From: Trinickia terrae
GTDB lineage: Bacteria > Pseudomonadota > Gammaproteobacteria > Burkholderiales > Burkholderiaceae
Direction of reading: 5' to 3'
DNA length: 62,772 bases
Assembly (NCBI RefSeq): GCF_005144415.1
Contig: NZ_SWJE01000024.1
Coordinates: 1 to 62,772 of the forward strand
Numbering within the stretch: the stretch's first letter is position 1; the number at the start of each line of letters is the position of its first letter. The notes below the pieces were generated by a model. The model was not told where the DNA came from and did not search any database. It worked only from the letters and a program-made list of their open reading frames with translations. Made by a program: the position numbers and the translations under genes. This document shows, piece after piece, positions 8,853-17,456 of the stretch.

Positions 8853-9650
8853 ATGTCTACTGTTTCGCATCCGAATCTGCTGGTCGAAGACGCTCGCATC
8901 AACGGCTATAGCCAACCCATCGTCGTGCGCAGCTTCAGGCCGCGGGCACGGGAGCGCCGGCTCTCGATCATCCTGTACTTCCACGGCGGCCTGTTCACCG
9001 CCGGCACGCTCGACGAGACGAATCCTGCATGCGAGGCGCTAGCGCTGAACGTTGGCGCCTGGGTGGTCTCTGTCGGCTACTCGCTCGCGCCTGCGTTCCC
9101 GTTTCCGAACGCCGTGGAAGACGCACATCGCGCGCTGCTGTGGGCGCACTCGGAAGCCAGCGGCCTTCGCGCCGACAAGCGGCAGATGGCCGTTGCGGGC
9201 CACGACGCCGGCGGCAACATCGCGACCTGCCTCGCCGCCGTCGCCCGCGATCGCGGCGAGACCGGCATCCGCGCCCAGGTTCTGCTCGCTCCGCTGCTCG
9301 ACCCCAGCATGACGCGCGTCGGCCGTGATCCGGCTCAAAGAGGGCCCAGGCTCGACGCCCTGGCGGCCAGCTACTGCGCGTACCTGCCCACGTTCACGCA
9401 GCGCGTTCATCCCTACGCCGCGCCGCTCGAGTCGCGCCGTCTCGCGCACTTGCCGGCGGCCTTCATTGCCAGCGTGGAGAACGACCCGCTGCATGGCGAA
9501 GCCGAACACTACGCCGCATCGCTGATCACCGCGGGCGTGCCCACGGAATGCGCGCGCTACGCCAACACGACGCGCACCGGCATCGCGACGCACATGCCCG
9601 CCCTCTTGGCCGCAAGCGGATTTCTCCAGCGTCATCTGGCGGACGGATAA
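8853..9650 (+). CDS. Alpha/beta hydrolase (HSL/esterase-like) with Asp at the nucleophile position
   Basis: 265 residues from the ATG at 8853; a TTG three codons upstream is the alternative start. The oxyanion-hole motif HGG is at residues 44-46 (YFHGGLF), as in the hormone-sensitive-lipase family. The nucleophile elbow, normally G-D-S-A-G, reads G-H-D-A-G at residues 116-120, so the catalytic Ser position is Asp118. A candidate acid (ENDPLHGE) and a terminal His (IATHMP) are present. It is therefore either a non-esterase member of the fold or an enzyme with an altered mechanism. First gene of a run with SDR, NTF2-like, unknown and OYE genes. Confidence 0.8.
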   Translation: MSTVSHPNLLVEDARINGYSQPIVVRSFRPRARERRLSIILYFHGGLFTAGTLDETNPACEALALNVGAWVVSVGYSLAPAFPFPNAVEDAHRALLWAHSEASGLRADKRQMAVAGHDAGGNIATCLAAVARDRGETGIRAQVLLAPLLDPSMTRVGRDPAQRGPRLDALAASYCAYLPTFTQRVHPYAAPLESRRLAHLPAAFIASVENDPLHGEAEHYAASLITAGVPTECARYANTTRTGIATHMPALLAASGFLQRHLADG

Positions 9651-9710
9651 CGGCCGCGCCCCCGTCGCATCAAACCTGAAGTCCACTCAACCCAGTAAGG
9701 AACCCTTATC

Positions 9711-10472
9711 ATGAAGATCACCGGAAATACCGTGTTCATCACCGGCGGCACGTCTGGCATCGGCCGCGCGCTGGCGGAAGCCCTCGACAAGCGCGGCAAC
9801 AAAGTCATCGTCGCGGGACGGCGCAAGGCGCTGCTCGACGAGATCACGAAGCAGAATCCCAACATCGATACCGTCGAGCTCGACATCGGCAACGCCGCGC
9901 AGATTCGCGAGGTCGCCGCGCAATTGATCGAACGCTATCCGGCGTTGAACGTCGTGATCAACAACGCCGGCATCATGCCGTTCGACGATGCCGGCGGCGC
10001 GCTCGACGACGCTCAGGCCGTCCATCTCGTCAACACGAACCTGCTCGGCCCCGTGCGCGTGAGCGCTGCCTTCGTCGAGCATCTGAAGCGCCAGCCCGAG
10101 TCGACCATCATCAACAACAGCTCGGTGCTCGCCTACGTGCCGCTCGCGGCAACCGCACTGTACTCGGCCACCAAGGCCGCGATCCACTCGTACACGCTGT
10201 CGCAACGCTTCGTGCTGCGCAATACGAGCGTGCGCGTACTAGAAATCGCGCCGCCCTGGGTCGACACGGACCTCATCCACAAGAGCGGCGACGCGCGCGC
10301 CATGCCGCTCGATGCGTTCATCGCCGAAACGATGAAGCTGCTGGAAACCGCCACGACCGAGGTCGTCGTCGACGCGGCCAAGCCGCTGCGCGACAACGCG
10401 GGGCCCAACGAGCATGCGTTCGTCGAACAGTTCAACCAGTTCATCGTCGACAACCCGATTCCCGTCGAATGA
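9711..10472 (+). CDS. Short-chain dehydrogenase/reductase, DltE-like
   Basis: 253 residues. Rossmann cofactor motif TGGTSGIG (residues 11-18), NNAG (about residues 84-87), catalytic Ser in NNSSVLAY and the active-site Tyr-x3-Lys in LYSATKAA. The layout matches DltE-type SDRs, which are NAD(P)H oxidoreductases of unknown substrate. AAGGAA precedes the start. It sits 60 nt after the hydrolase gene in an apparent operon. Confidence 0.92.
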   Translation: MKITGNTVFITGGTSGIGRALAEALDKRGNKVIVAGRRKALLDEITKQNPNIDTVELDIGNAAQIREVAAQLIERYPALNVVINNAGIMPFDDAGGALDDAQAVHLVNTNLLGPVRVSAAFVEHLKRQPESTIINNSSVLAYVPLAATALYSATKAAIHSYTLSQRFVLRNTSVRVLEIAPPWVDTDLIHKSGDARAMPLDAFIAETMKLLETATTEVVVDAAKPLRDNAGPNEHAFVEQFNQFIVDNPIPVE

Positions 10473-10570
10473 GAGCCGCACGCGCGCCGCGCGTCGGCGG
10501 CGCGCGACAGCACACGCACGAAGCCGGCGCAAACAACATCATGCCCCCTTTCATCGATAGCGAGATCGAC

Positions 10571-10978
10571 ATGAGCAAAACCACCCCTGAACAGAACAAG
10601 GCCCTCGTTCTCGAGGCTTTCGACACGCTGTTCAATCAGCGCGACTATGCCGCCGCCGAGCGCTTCTGGTCCGACAACTACATCCAGCACAGCGCGCACA
10701 TCGCGCCGGGACGCGACGGCCTGTTCAACCTGATCCGCACCTTGCCCGCCGCGCTGCGCTACGAGAACCAGCTGATCGTCGCGGAAGGCGACTACGTGAT
10801 CGCCCATGGCCGTTTCTCCGGACACGGACGGCCGCGGGCATGGATCGCCGCCGATGTCGTGCGCATCGAGAACGGCAAGCTGGCCGAACACTGGGACGTG
10901 CTGCAGGACGAGGCAACGCAAGCGGAATCGGCCAGCGGCCTGCCGATGTTCGGCGGCACGTTCGCCAACGAGCAGTAA
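10571..10978 (+). CDS. NTF2/SnoaL-like polyketide cyclase-fold protein
   Basis: 135 residues from the ATG at 10571; an in-frame ATG at 10541 would add 10 residues and cannot be excluded. The sequence has the features of a bacterial SnoaL-like domain: VLEAFDTLFNQRDYAAAERFW, YIQHSAHIAPGRDGL and a C-terminal IENGKLAEHWDVLQDE. This is a small cone-shaped fold used by isomerases, cyclases and many uncharacterised proteins. It lies in the hydrolase/SDR/OYE run, so a role in the same transformation is likely but unspecified. Confidence 0.85.
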   Translation: MSKTTPEQNKALVLEAFDTLFNQRDYAAAERFWSDNYIQHSAHIAPGRDGLFNLIRTLPAALRYENQLIVAEGDYVIAHGRFSGHGRPRAWIAADVVRIENGKLAEHWDVLQDEATQAESASGLPMFGGTFANEQ

Positions 10979-11014
10979 CGCTCGCGCCATACCGCCCCAT
11001 ACAAGGAGGACGCA

Positions 11015-11737
11015 ATGAGCACATTGCTCGAAGAAGTTGTACAGGCGCATGGCGGGATCGACAACTGGACGAAGTTCGACACCGCAACGGCCGCGCTCGA
11101 CATCGGCGGCGCCGTATGGCACCTCAAAGGCCAGCCCGATATGTTCCAGGGCATCGAGCTGACTGCAAGCCTGCGGCGCCAGCATGTCGAGATCACGTCG
11201 CCGACGGCCGGCTGGCAAGGCACGTTCACGCCGGACGCCGTGCGCTACGGCTCGCTGAACAACCAGGCCGCCGTGGAACGGCGCGCACCGAGAGAGTCGT
11301 ATCAAGGCCACACCCAGCAGACCGAATGGGATCGCCTGCACGCGCTGTACTTCACCGGCTACGCACTCTGGACCTATCTGACCATACCGTTTCTCTACAC
11401 CTACCCCGGTTTCCGCACGGAAGAGCTGCCCGAATGGCACGAGAACGGCGAAGTCTGGCGGCGTCTGAAGGTCACGTTCCCGGATTCGATCGCCAGTCAC
11501 AGTCGCGAGCAGATTTCCTACTTCGGTGAAGACGGACTGCTGCGCCGCCACGACTACACGGTGGACGTGATGGGCGGAGCGCAAGGCGCCAACTACGCAT
11601 CGGACTACCGCAACGTGCGCGGCGTCATGGTGCCGATGTCGCGGCGGGTCTTTGCTTACGACGAAGCGAGGCGAAAGGTCGACGAGCCGTTGCTGGTGTC
11701 GATCGACTTTCGCGAGATCGATTTCCAAACCGAATGA
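11015..11737 (+). CDS. Conserved hypothetical protein of an oxidoreductase operon
   Basis: 240 residues from an ATG preceded by AAGGAGGA. No signal peptide or membrane segment is visible. The sequence is rich in aromatic residues and alternating polar/hydrophobic segments (beta-rich), with VQAHGGIDNWTKFDT at the N-terminus, reminiscent of outer-membrane-lipoprotein-like folds where such a segment precedes a beta-sheet scaffold, but without an export signal. I do not recognise a characterised family. Position between the NTF2-like and second OYE genes suggests cotranscription. Confidence 0.75.
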   Translation: MSTLLEEVVQAHGGIDNWTKFDTATAALDIGGAVWHLKGQPDMFQGIELTASLRRQHVEITSPTAGWQGTFTPDAVRYGSLNNQAAVERRAPRESYQGHTQQTEWDRLHALYFTGYALWTYLTIPFLYTYPGFRTEELPEWHENGEVWRRLKVTFPDSIASHSREQISYFGEDGLLRRHDYTVDVMGGAQGANYASDYRNVRGVMVPMSRRVFAYDEARRKVDEPLLVSIDFREIDFQTE

Positions 11738-11765
11738 GCCTGCGCCGGACTTACTTGGGAAATCC

Positions 11766-12887
11766 ATGAACATCAAAAGCAACCAGCCCTTGCTCGAGCC
11801 GATTCAACTGGGGAACCTCGACTTGCCGAACCGCATCGTCATGGCGCCGCTCACGCGCATGCGCTCGGCGAACCCCGAGCTTGCCCCGACCGGCGTGCAC
11901 GCCGACTACTATGCGCAGCGCGCCTCGGCGGGGCTGATCATCAGCGAAGGCGTTTTCGTGAGCCCCGAGGCAGTCGGCTGGGCGGACGTGCCCGGATTGT
12001 GGAGCGAGGCCCAGGTGCGCGGCTGGAGCGCGGTGACGGAAGCCGTGCACCGCGCGGGCGGCCGGATCGTCGCGCAACTCTGGCATACCGGTTCGCTGGG
12101 GCACCCGGATTTTCATGCCGGCAAGGAGCCGCCGTCCGCTTCGGCGGTCAACCCCGAGCAGCAGAGCATCACCGCTGCCGGCCGCAAGGACACCGTGGTC
12201 CCGCGTCCGATGGCGAAGGATGAAATCCGCCGCACGGTCGCCGATTTTGGCCGCGCAGCGCGCAACGCGATCGCGGCCGGCTTCGACGGCGTCCAGATCC
12301 AGGGCGGCTATCACTACCTGTTCAACCAGTTCCTCAACGTGCGCACCAATCTGCGCACGGACGAATACGGCGGCTCGATTGAGAACCGCGCACGCTTTCT
12401 GTTCGAGGTCCTGGAAACGGTGGCCGAGGCGGCCGGGGCGCATCGAACGGGGATCAAGACGGGGCCCGCGACGTCCGAAACGGGGGCGTTCGTTTCCACG
12501 GATGAAACCCTTGCCACATCCGAATACGTCATCGGCCGGCTCAACGATTTCGATCTCTCTCATCTGCTGCTGATGGGCGCGATGGCGGACCTGTCCGCGA
12601 CGCCTCTCGCCGCACTGGCCGGCGACGGCATGTTCCGCCATTTCCGCGATCTCTACCGCGGCAACATCATTGCCAACGTCGATATGGATCGCACGCGCGG
12701 CAATCGGCTGATCGAAGCCGGGCTAGTCGACATGGTCGCCTTCGGGCGCACGTTCATCGCCAATCCCGACCTGCCCGAGCGCTTCGCCATCGACGCACCG
12801 CTTGCCGAAGTCGATTGGCCGAAGGTGTATGGCCCGACGGCCGCGGGCTACACCGACTATCCCGCGTTTCAGGCCCTGCCGGCATGA
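11766..12887 (+). CDS. Old Yellow Enzyme homologue lacking the usual active-site His/Asn
   Basis: 373 residues, start ATG at 11766. Overall OYE architecture is intact: APLTRMRSANP, DYYAQRASAGLIISE, AQLWHTGSLGHP, RTDEYGGS, FGRTFIANPDLPER and GYTDYPAF. In the substrate-binding strand, however, the family consensus H-A-A-N-G-Y-L is replaced: the segment reads VQIQGGYHYLFNQF, so His becomes Gln and Asn becomes Tyr. The FMN-side HAGR motif is also HTGS. This predicts altered or absent classical ene-reductase activity. It is 28 nt after the preceding gene, so part of the same operon. Confidence 0.88.
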   Translation: MNIKSNQPLLEPIQLGNLDLPNRIVMAPLTRMRSANPELAPTGVHADYYAQRASAGLIISEGVFVSPEAVGWADVPGLWSEAQVRGWSAVTEAVHRAGGRIVAQLWHTGSLGHPDFHAGKEPPSASAVNPEQQSITAAGRKDTVVPRPMAKDEIRRTVADFGRAARNAIAAGFDGVQIQGGYHYLFNQFLNVRTNLRTDEYGGSIENRARFLFEVLETVAEAAGAHRTGIKTGPATSETGAFVSTDETLATSEYVIGRLNDFDLSHLLLMGAMADLSATPLAALAGDGMFRHFRDLYRGNIIANVDMDRTRGNRLIEAGLVDMVAFGRTFIANPDLPERFAIDAPLAEVDWPKVYGPTAAGYTDYPAFQALPA

Positions 12888-12928
12888 CGTATGAACGAGA
12901 TTCGCTTCAATCTTGAAGAAGGTGACAC

Positions 12929-13894
12929 ATGCCTAGCCCATCCCTTGTCCGTATCGCCATCCTCGACGACTACCAGAACGTCGCGCTAGACCTGGCGGAC
13001 TGGTCGCCGTTGAAAAATCGCGCGGAAATCACGATTTTCAACGATCACGTTGCGCACCCCGAGCAGGTCATCGAACGCCTGAAGCCGTTCGACGTGCTGT
13101 GCGTGATGCGCGAACGCACGCCGCTCACGCGCACGATCATCGAGGGCCTGCCCAATCTCAAGCTGATCGCCTCGACAGGCACAGGCAACGCGTCGATCGA
13201 CGCGGACGCGGCGGCCGAGCGCAACGTGAAAATCGTGCACACAGGATACTCGTCAACGCCGACCATCGAATTCGCGTGGGCGATGATTCTGGCCATGGCC
13301 CGCAATATCGCCGTCGAAAATCGATCCCTGCGTGAAGGCGGCTGGCAGCGCACGCTCGGGACGCAACTGGCGGGCAAAACCCTGGGGCTTCTCGGGCTCG
13401 GCCATATCGGTTCGGCGGTCGGCGTGATCGGCCGCGCGTTCAGGATGAATGTGATTGCCTGGAGCCAGAACCTGACGGCCGAGCGCGCCGAATCGAAAGG
13501 CGTGCAACTCGTCGACAAAGACACGCTGTTCTCGGCTTCCGACTTTCTGTCGATCCACGTCCGCCTGAGCGAACGGACACAAGGCTTGGTCGGCGCCGCG
13601 GAGCTGGCCAGGATGAAGCCCACGAGCCGCATCGTCAATACGTCGCGCGGCCCGATCGTCGATGCGACTGCGCTCCTCGCCGCTCTGAAGAGCGGGCAGA
13701 TCGCGGGCGCCGCCGTCGACGTCTACGATACCGAGCCACTCGACCTGACGCACCCGCTGCGTTCGCTCGACAACGTGCTCGCCACGCCGCATATCGGCTA
13801 TGTGACGCGCGAGATGTACGAGACGTTCTACGGCGATACCGTGCGCAACATCGTCGAATGGCTCGATGAGACGCAACGGCCCGCCCATGCATGA
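12929..13894 (+). CDS. D-2-hydroxyacid dehydrogenase family protein
   Basis: 321 residues. The NAD-binding motif is GLLGLGHIGSAVG (about residues 151-163). The catalytic triad of the family is visible: Arg in NTSRGPIVD, Glu in DVYDTEPLD and His in ATPHIGYV. The family interconverts 2-oxoacids and D-2-hydroxyacids with NAD(P)H, and SerA-like members occur in many catabolic operons. It lies 41 nt after the second OYE gene and directly before a LysR gene. Substrate not deducible. Confidence 0.92.
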   Translation: MPSPSLVRIAILDDYQNVALDLADWSPLKNRAEITIFNDHVAHPEQVIERLKPFDVLCVMRERTPLTRTIIEGLPNLKLIASTGTGNASIDADAAAERNVKIVHTGYSSTPTIEFAWAMILAMARNIAVENRSLREGGWQRTLGTQLAGKTLGLLGLGHIGSAVGVIGRAFRMNVIAWSQNLTAERAESKGVQLVDKDTLFSASDFLSIHVRLSERTQGLVGAAELARMKPTSRIVNTSRGPIVDATALLAALKSGQIAGAAVDVYDTEPLDLTHPLRSLDNVLATPHIGYVTREMYETFYGDTVRNIVEWLDETQRPAHA

Positions 13895-13933
13895 GGTGCG
13901 GCGAAGCCTGCGCGAAGCGGCCAGGAGCGCGCA

Positions 13934-14818
13934 TTGAAGCTCGATCCCGTTTCGCTCAGGCTTTTCGTGCGCGTCGTGGAAGAAGGCACGATCGCGGGCG
14001 CGGCCGAGCTCGAACATATCGCCGCGCCCGCCGTCAGCAAGCGCCTCAAGGAACTCGAAGAACTCTTCGGCACGCCGCTCGTCACGCGGACCAACAAGGG
14101 GATTGCGCCGACGGCGGCCGGCGTCAATCTGTCGATACTCGCGCGCGACGTGCTGGACGACATGCGCAATATCGTCCTGCAGATGAAAGCGTATTCGGAC
14201 GGTTTGCGAGGATCCGTGCGAGTGCTCGTCAACATCTCGGCAATCTCGACCTTCATGCCGCCCATCGTCAAATCCTTCAGCGAGCGCTATCCGGACGTCA
14301 ACATCTCGCTGCTCGAACGCGACAGCCTCGCGATTACCGAAAGCGTTGCGGAAAACGTCGCGGAGATCGGCGTCTTCACTCGGCTGCCCCATAGCGCCGA
14401 CATCGAGGTCCATCCGTTTCGCACCGACGAGTTGAAAGTTCTCGTCCCGTTCGCTCATCCGTTGGCGGATCGCCGGCACGTCACGTTCGCGGAAACGCTC
14501 GACCATGAACACGTCGTGTTGCGCGCGGGCACGCATCTGCGCTTCCAGATGCAAACGGAGGCGAGCCAGGCGGGAAAGACGCTGCGGGCCAAGGTCGAAG
14601 TGTCGTCGTACGACGCGCTGTGCAGGATGGTGCAGGCCGGCATGGGCGTCGGCATCTTGCCCGCGGGCAACGCGGAGCTGTACCGCTTGCCAGGCACGCG
14701 CACGCTCAAGCTCGACGAGGCATGGGCGACGCGCGAACTCGTCGTGTGCGTGCGCCGCGCGGATGCGCTTTCGCCCGTTGCGCGCCTCTTCTTCGAGCAC
14801 CTTCTCGACAGTCACTGA
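13934..14818 (+). CDS. LysR-family transcriptional regulator (TTG start)
   Basis: 294 residues. The TTG at 13934 is chosen because the LysR N-terminus begins exactly there (KLDPVSLRLFVRVVEEGTI) and a CCAGGAG ribosome site sits just upstream; no ATG fits. Helix-turn-helix at residues ~18-40, HIAAPAVSKRLKELEELFG, then the effector-binding domain. It precedes an MFS transporter and maleate isomerase by 146 nt and is a likely regulator of them. Confidence 0.9.
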   Translation: MKLDPVSLRLFVRVVEEGTIAGAAELEHIAAPAVSKRLKELEELFGTPLVTRTNKGIAPTAAGVNLSILARDVLDDMRNIVLQMKAYSDGLRGSVRVLVNISAISTFMPPIVKSFSERYPDVNISLLERDSLAITESVAENVAEIGVFTRLPHSADIEVHPFRTDELKVLVPFAHPLADRRHVTFAETLDHEHVVLRAGTHLRFQMQTEASQAGKTLRAKVEVSSYDALCRMVQAGMGVGILPAGNAELYRLPGTRTLKLDEAWATRELVVCVRRADALSPVARLFFEHLLDSH

Positions 14819-14964
14819 CACGTTCGGCGTCTGCCCGCCTGCCATAACGGTTCGCGATGGCGGGATAGCCATTCGCTGCTGTACGGCGCAAGGCCATCTT
14901 CCTAGCATGAAGACACTCGGCGCACATGCGTAGCGCCACCCGATGATTCACCAAGGGACGACAA

Positions 14965-16284
14965 ATGAACAGCACTGGAGCAGTGGAGACAGCACGGGCG
15001 GCCCACGCCGCCTCTTCCGATCAAATGCCGCACCGGCAGCGCTACGTGACGCTCGGCGGTTCATGGGGCGCGTGGCTCTTCGACGCACTCGACGCGACCG
15101 TGTTCGGGTTCGTCATTCTCGCCGTCTCGCATACGTTTTCGGCCTCGCTTGCCGACGTCGTGTCGACGGTCGCGTGGTTCCTCCTCGCGACGGGCATCGG
15201 CGGCTTCTTCCTCGGCAACCTCTCCGACAAGATCGGCCGCAAGCGCACGTTGCTGCTTTCGGTCCTCACGTACGGCACGGGCACGCTGCTGTGCGGATTT
15301 GCACACAGCATCGCGGAACTCAATGTCTATCGCTTCGCGGTAGGGATCGGCGTGGGCGGATTGTGGTCGGCCGCCGTGGCGCTCGTCAGCGAAATCTGGC
15401 CGCCGTCCGGACGCGCGAAGGCGATCGCCGTGATGCAGACGGGCTGGTCCGCCGGCAGCCTGCTGGCCGCGATCTTCGCCTGGACGCTGCTCGATGCGTC
15501 GAACCCCGGCTCGTGGCGCCGGCTCTTCATGCTCTCGGCCGTGCCGGCGTACTGCACGGCGATCTTCATCCTCGTCTTCGTGAAGGAATCGCCCGTGTGG
15601 CTCGCGAACCGCGAGTTCCTGAAGCGCAATGGCAGCAAAGGCAACCTGCTGCAGATCTTCCAGCCGCAATACCGTCGCACGACGCTGCTCGCCCTGTCGA
15701 TCTCGATTCTCGGCATGTACGGCTACTGGATCATCACGACGTTCACGCCCACCTACCTGCAAAGCATCCTGCACGTACGCATCGACCAGGCTCCTGTGTT
15801 TCTCGTCTGGACGGGCATCGGCGCGACGCTCGGCTATCTCGCGTTCGGCTCGCTGGCCGAGCGCTTCGGCCGGCGCGCGGCGTTCGCGGGATTCTTCATC
15901 GGCATCGCGATGGCGGTCCCCCTGTTCGCCTATGGCGCGACGATGATTCCGCTGACTCACGGCAAGCTCGAATTCAACGCGAGGAACATCGTCGCGATCG
16001 GCATGCTGTCGGCGCTGCTCGGATTTTTCACCGGTTATTTCAGCGGCTTCGGGGCGTGGTACGCGGAACTCTTCCCCACCAGCATCCGTTCGACGGCCGC
16101 TGGCTTCTGCTTCAACTTCGGGCGCGTCGGCGCGATTGCCGGCATCAAGCTCGTGCCTGCGCTGATTCCGCTCATCGGATTCACGATGACCTATTGCATC
16201 GCATCCATTGCGTACGTCACCGCCGCGATTCTCGTGTTCACGCTTCGGGAAACGCAGGGCGTTCAACTCACCAGCGGAAACTGA
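14965..16284 (+). CDS. MFS transporter, probably for a dicarboxylate or its aromatic precursor
   Basis: 439 residues with about 12 hydrophobic segments and both MFS signature loops: GNLSDKIGRKR after TM2 and GSLAERFGRRAAF in the second half. DALDATVFGF in TM1 and a long central loop fit the sugar/aromatic-acid-type MFS. Translation starts at an ATG preceded by AAGGGACGA. The downstream maleate isomerase gene starts 35 nt after its stop, so the pair is probably cotranscribed and the substrate may be maleate or a compound degraded via maleate (inference). Confidence 0.9.
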   Translation: MNSTGAVETARAAHAASSDQMPHRQRYVTLGGSWGAWLFDALDATVFGFVILAVSHTFSASLADVVSTVAWFLLATGIGGFFLGNLSDKIGRKRTLLLSVLTYGTGTLLCGFAHSIAELNVYRFAVGIGVGGLWSAAVALVSEIWPPSGRAKAIAVMQTGWSAGSLLAAIFAWTLLDASNPGSWRRLFMLSAVPAYCTAIFILVFVKESPVWLANREFLKRNGSKGNLLQIFQPQYRRTTLLALSISILGMYGYWIITTFTPTYLQSILHVRIDQAPVFLVWTGIGATLGYLAFGSLAERFGRRAAFAGFFIGIAMAVPLFAYGATMIPLTHGKLEFNARNIVAIGMLSALLGFFTGYFSGFGAWYAELFPTSIRSTAAGFCFNFGRVGAIAGIKLVPALIPLIGFTMTYCIASIAYVTAAILVFTLRETQGVQLTSGN

Positions 16285-16319
16285 TTTCCAACTCATTTTC
16301 AACTCTTACGAGCCAGACC

Positions 16320-17072
16320 ATGAAGACCTACCGAATCGGCCAGATCGTGCCCAGTTCCAATACGACGATGGAAACCGAAATTCCGGCCATGCTGACCGCG
16401 CGCCACGATCTGTTCCCGGACGAGCGCTTCACGTTCCACTCCGCGCGCATGCGCATGATGCACGTCACGCCCGAGGAACTGAAGAAGATGGACGTGGATA
16501 GCGACCGCTGCGCGCTCGAACTCAGCGACGCGCGCTGCGACGTGCTCGCCTATGCGTGCCTCGTCGCGATCATGTGCCAGGGTCCCGGCTATCACCGCGT
16601 GTCGGAATCGCGCCTGAGAAAGACCGTCGAAAGCAACGGCGCGCCCACGCCGATCGTCAGCTCGGCCGGCGCATTGGTCGAAGGCGTGAAGACGATGGGG
16701 TTCAAGCGCGTCGCGATCATCACGCCGTACATGAAGCCGCTCACGCAGCAGGTCATCGACTATATCCAGAGCGAGGACATCGAAGTGACGGACTCGATCA
16801 GCCTGGAAGTGTCGGACAACCTCGCTGTCGGCCGGCTCGATCCGATGAACCTGATCGGTCACGCGGACCGGCTCGATATCGGCAAGGCTGACGCCGTCGT
16901 GCTCTCGGCATGCGTGCAGATGCCCTCGCTGCCCGCGATCCAGGCCGTCGAAGACCGCCTCGGCAAGCCGGTTCTGTCCGCCGCGACCTCGACTGTCTAT
17001 CGCATGCTCAAAACGCTGGGACTGAAGGCGCAAGTGCCGAACGCGGGGTATCTGCTGTCGGGCCGTTACTGA
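16320..17072 (+). CDS. maiA: Maleate cis-trans isomerase
   Basis: 250 residues, exactly the family length. Asp/Glu racemase superfamily member with the maleate isomerase signature PSSNTTMETEIPAML (residues 11-25) and the two catalytic cysteines at about residues 80 (LAYACLVA) and 198 (LSACVQMP). It converts maleate to fumarate without cofactor, the last step of nicotinate and some gentisate-type pathways. No other nicotinate-pathway gene is seen here, only the upstream MFS and LysR genes, suggesting a stand-alone maleate-use module. Confidence 0.9.
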   Translation: MKTYRIGQIVPSSNTTMETEIPAMLTARHDLFPDERFTFHSARMRMMHVTPEELKKMDVDSDRCALELSDARCDVLAYACLVAIMCQGPGYHRVSESRLRKTVESNGAPTPIVSSAGALVEGVKTMGFKRVAIITPYMKPLTQQVIDYIQSEDIEVTDSISLEVSDNLAVGRLDPMNLIGHADRLDIGKADAVVLSACVQMPSLPAIQAVEDRLGKPVLSAATSTVYRMLKTLGLKAQVPNAGYLLSGRY

Positions 17073-17090
17073 TCACCGTTGTTGACTGGC

Positions 17091-17117
17091 GGCCTTGACC
17101 CCATGCGGGCCAAGGCC
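17091..17117. terminator. Possible terminator after maiA
   Basis: GGCCTTG pairs with CAAGGCC, with an inner CCC/GGG pairing. No T-run follows on the plus strand. It separates maiA from the convergent toxin/immunity pair. Confidence 0.4.
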
Positions 17118-17128
17118 GTCATTGCCGA

Positions 17129-17452
17129 TTAAAGCTCTTCATGCCTCAGCAAAACAAATCCTTCGGCCTTTTTGGCAATGATCTTTTGCAAATCCACCGA
17201 ACGCGACGTGTCATTTACATAGAGCAAGATCGGATGCTCGGGATAGTCCATCTCCGCAGGCTCGTCATCGAATGGGTCCACATTCTGCTTCAAAACAAAA
17301 TGCTCACCCTCGTCATCGCCAAATATGAAATAGCGATCCCCATGATAAGAGCCGCTATGAGCCACGAACCGAATACCGAGTGCGGTCTCCAGAATACTTT
17401 TGGCCTTGTCGATATCGGCCGATGAGAAGCCGTAAAGATCATAGATTGTCAT
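17129..17452 (-). CDS. Probable immunity protein for the adjacent nucleotidyltransferase toxin
   Basis: 107 residues, strongly acidic, no signal peptide or membrane segment. It starts MTIYDLYGFSSADIDKAKS and contains YHGDRYFIFGDDEGEHFVLKQN and HPILLYVND. This is the style of small cytoplasmic immunity proteins encoded directly after polymorphic toxins. Its ATG is 4 nt after the toxin stop and its ribosome site (AAGGA) lies inside the toxin 3' end, so translation is probably coupled. Alternatively it could be a secretion chaperone, since small acidic proteins beside effectors often are. Function is inference from position and resemblance. Confidence 0.65.
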   Translation of the reverse strand: MTIYDLYGFSSADIDKAKSILETALGIRFVAHSGSYHGDRYFIFGDDEGEHFVLKQNVDPFDDEPAEMDYPEHPILLYVNDTSRSVDLQKIIAKKAEGFVLLRHEEL

Positions 17453-17456
17453 ACGA

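Noticed and set aside
14943-17072. A 709-codon open frame spanning the MFS gene and ending as maleate isomerase
   Set aside because: The first ~450 codons are the wrong frame of the MFS gene (Arg/His-rich, no family motifs). It stays open only because of high GC; the real isomerase starts at 16320 with family length 250.
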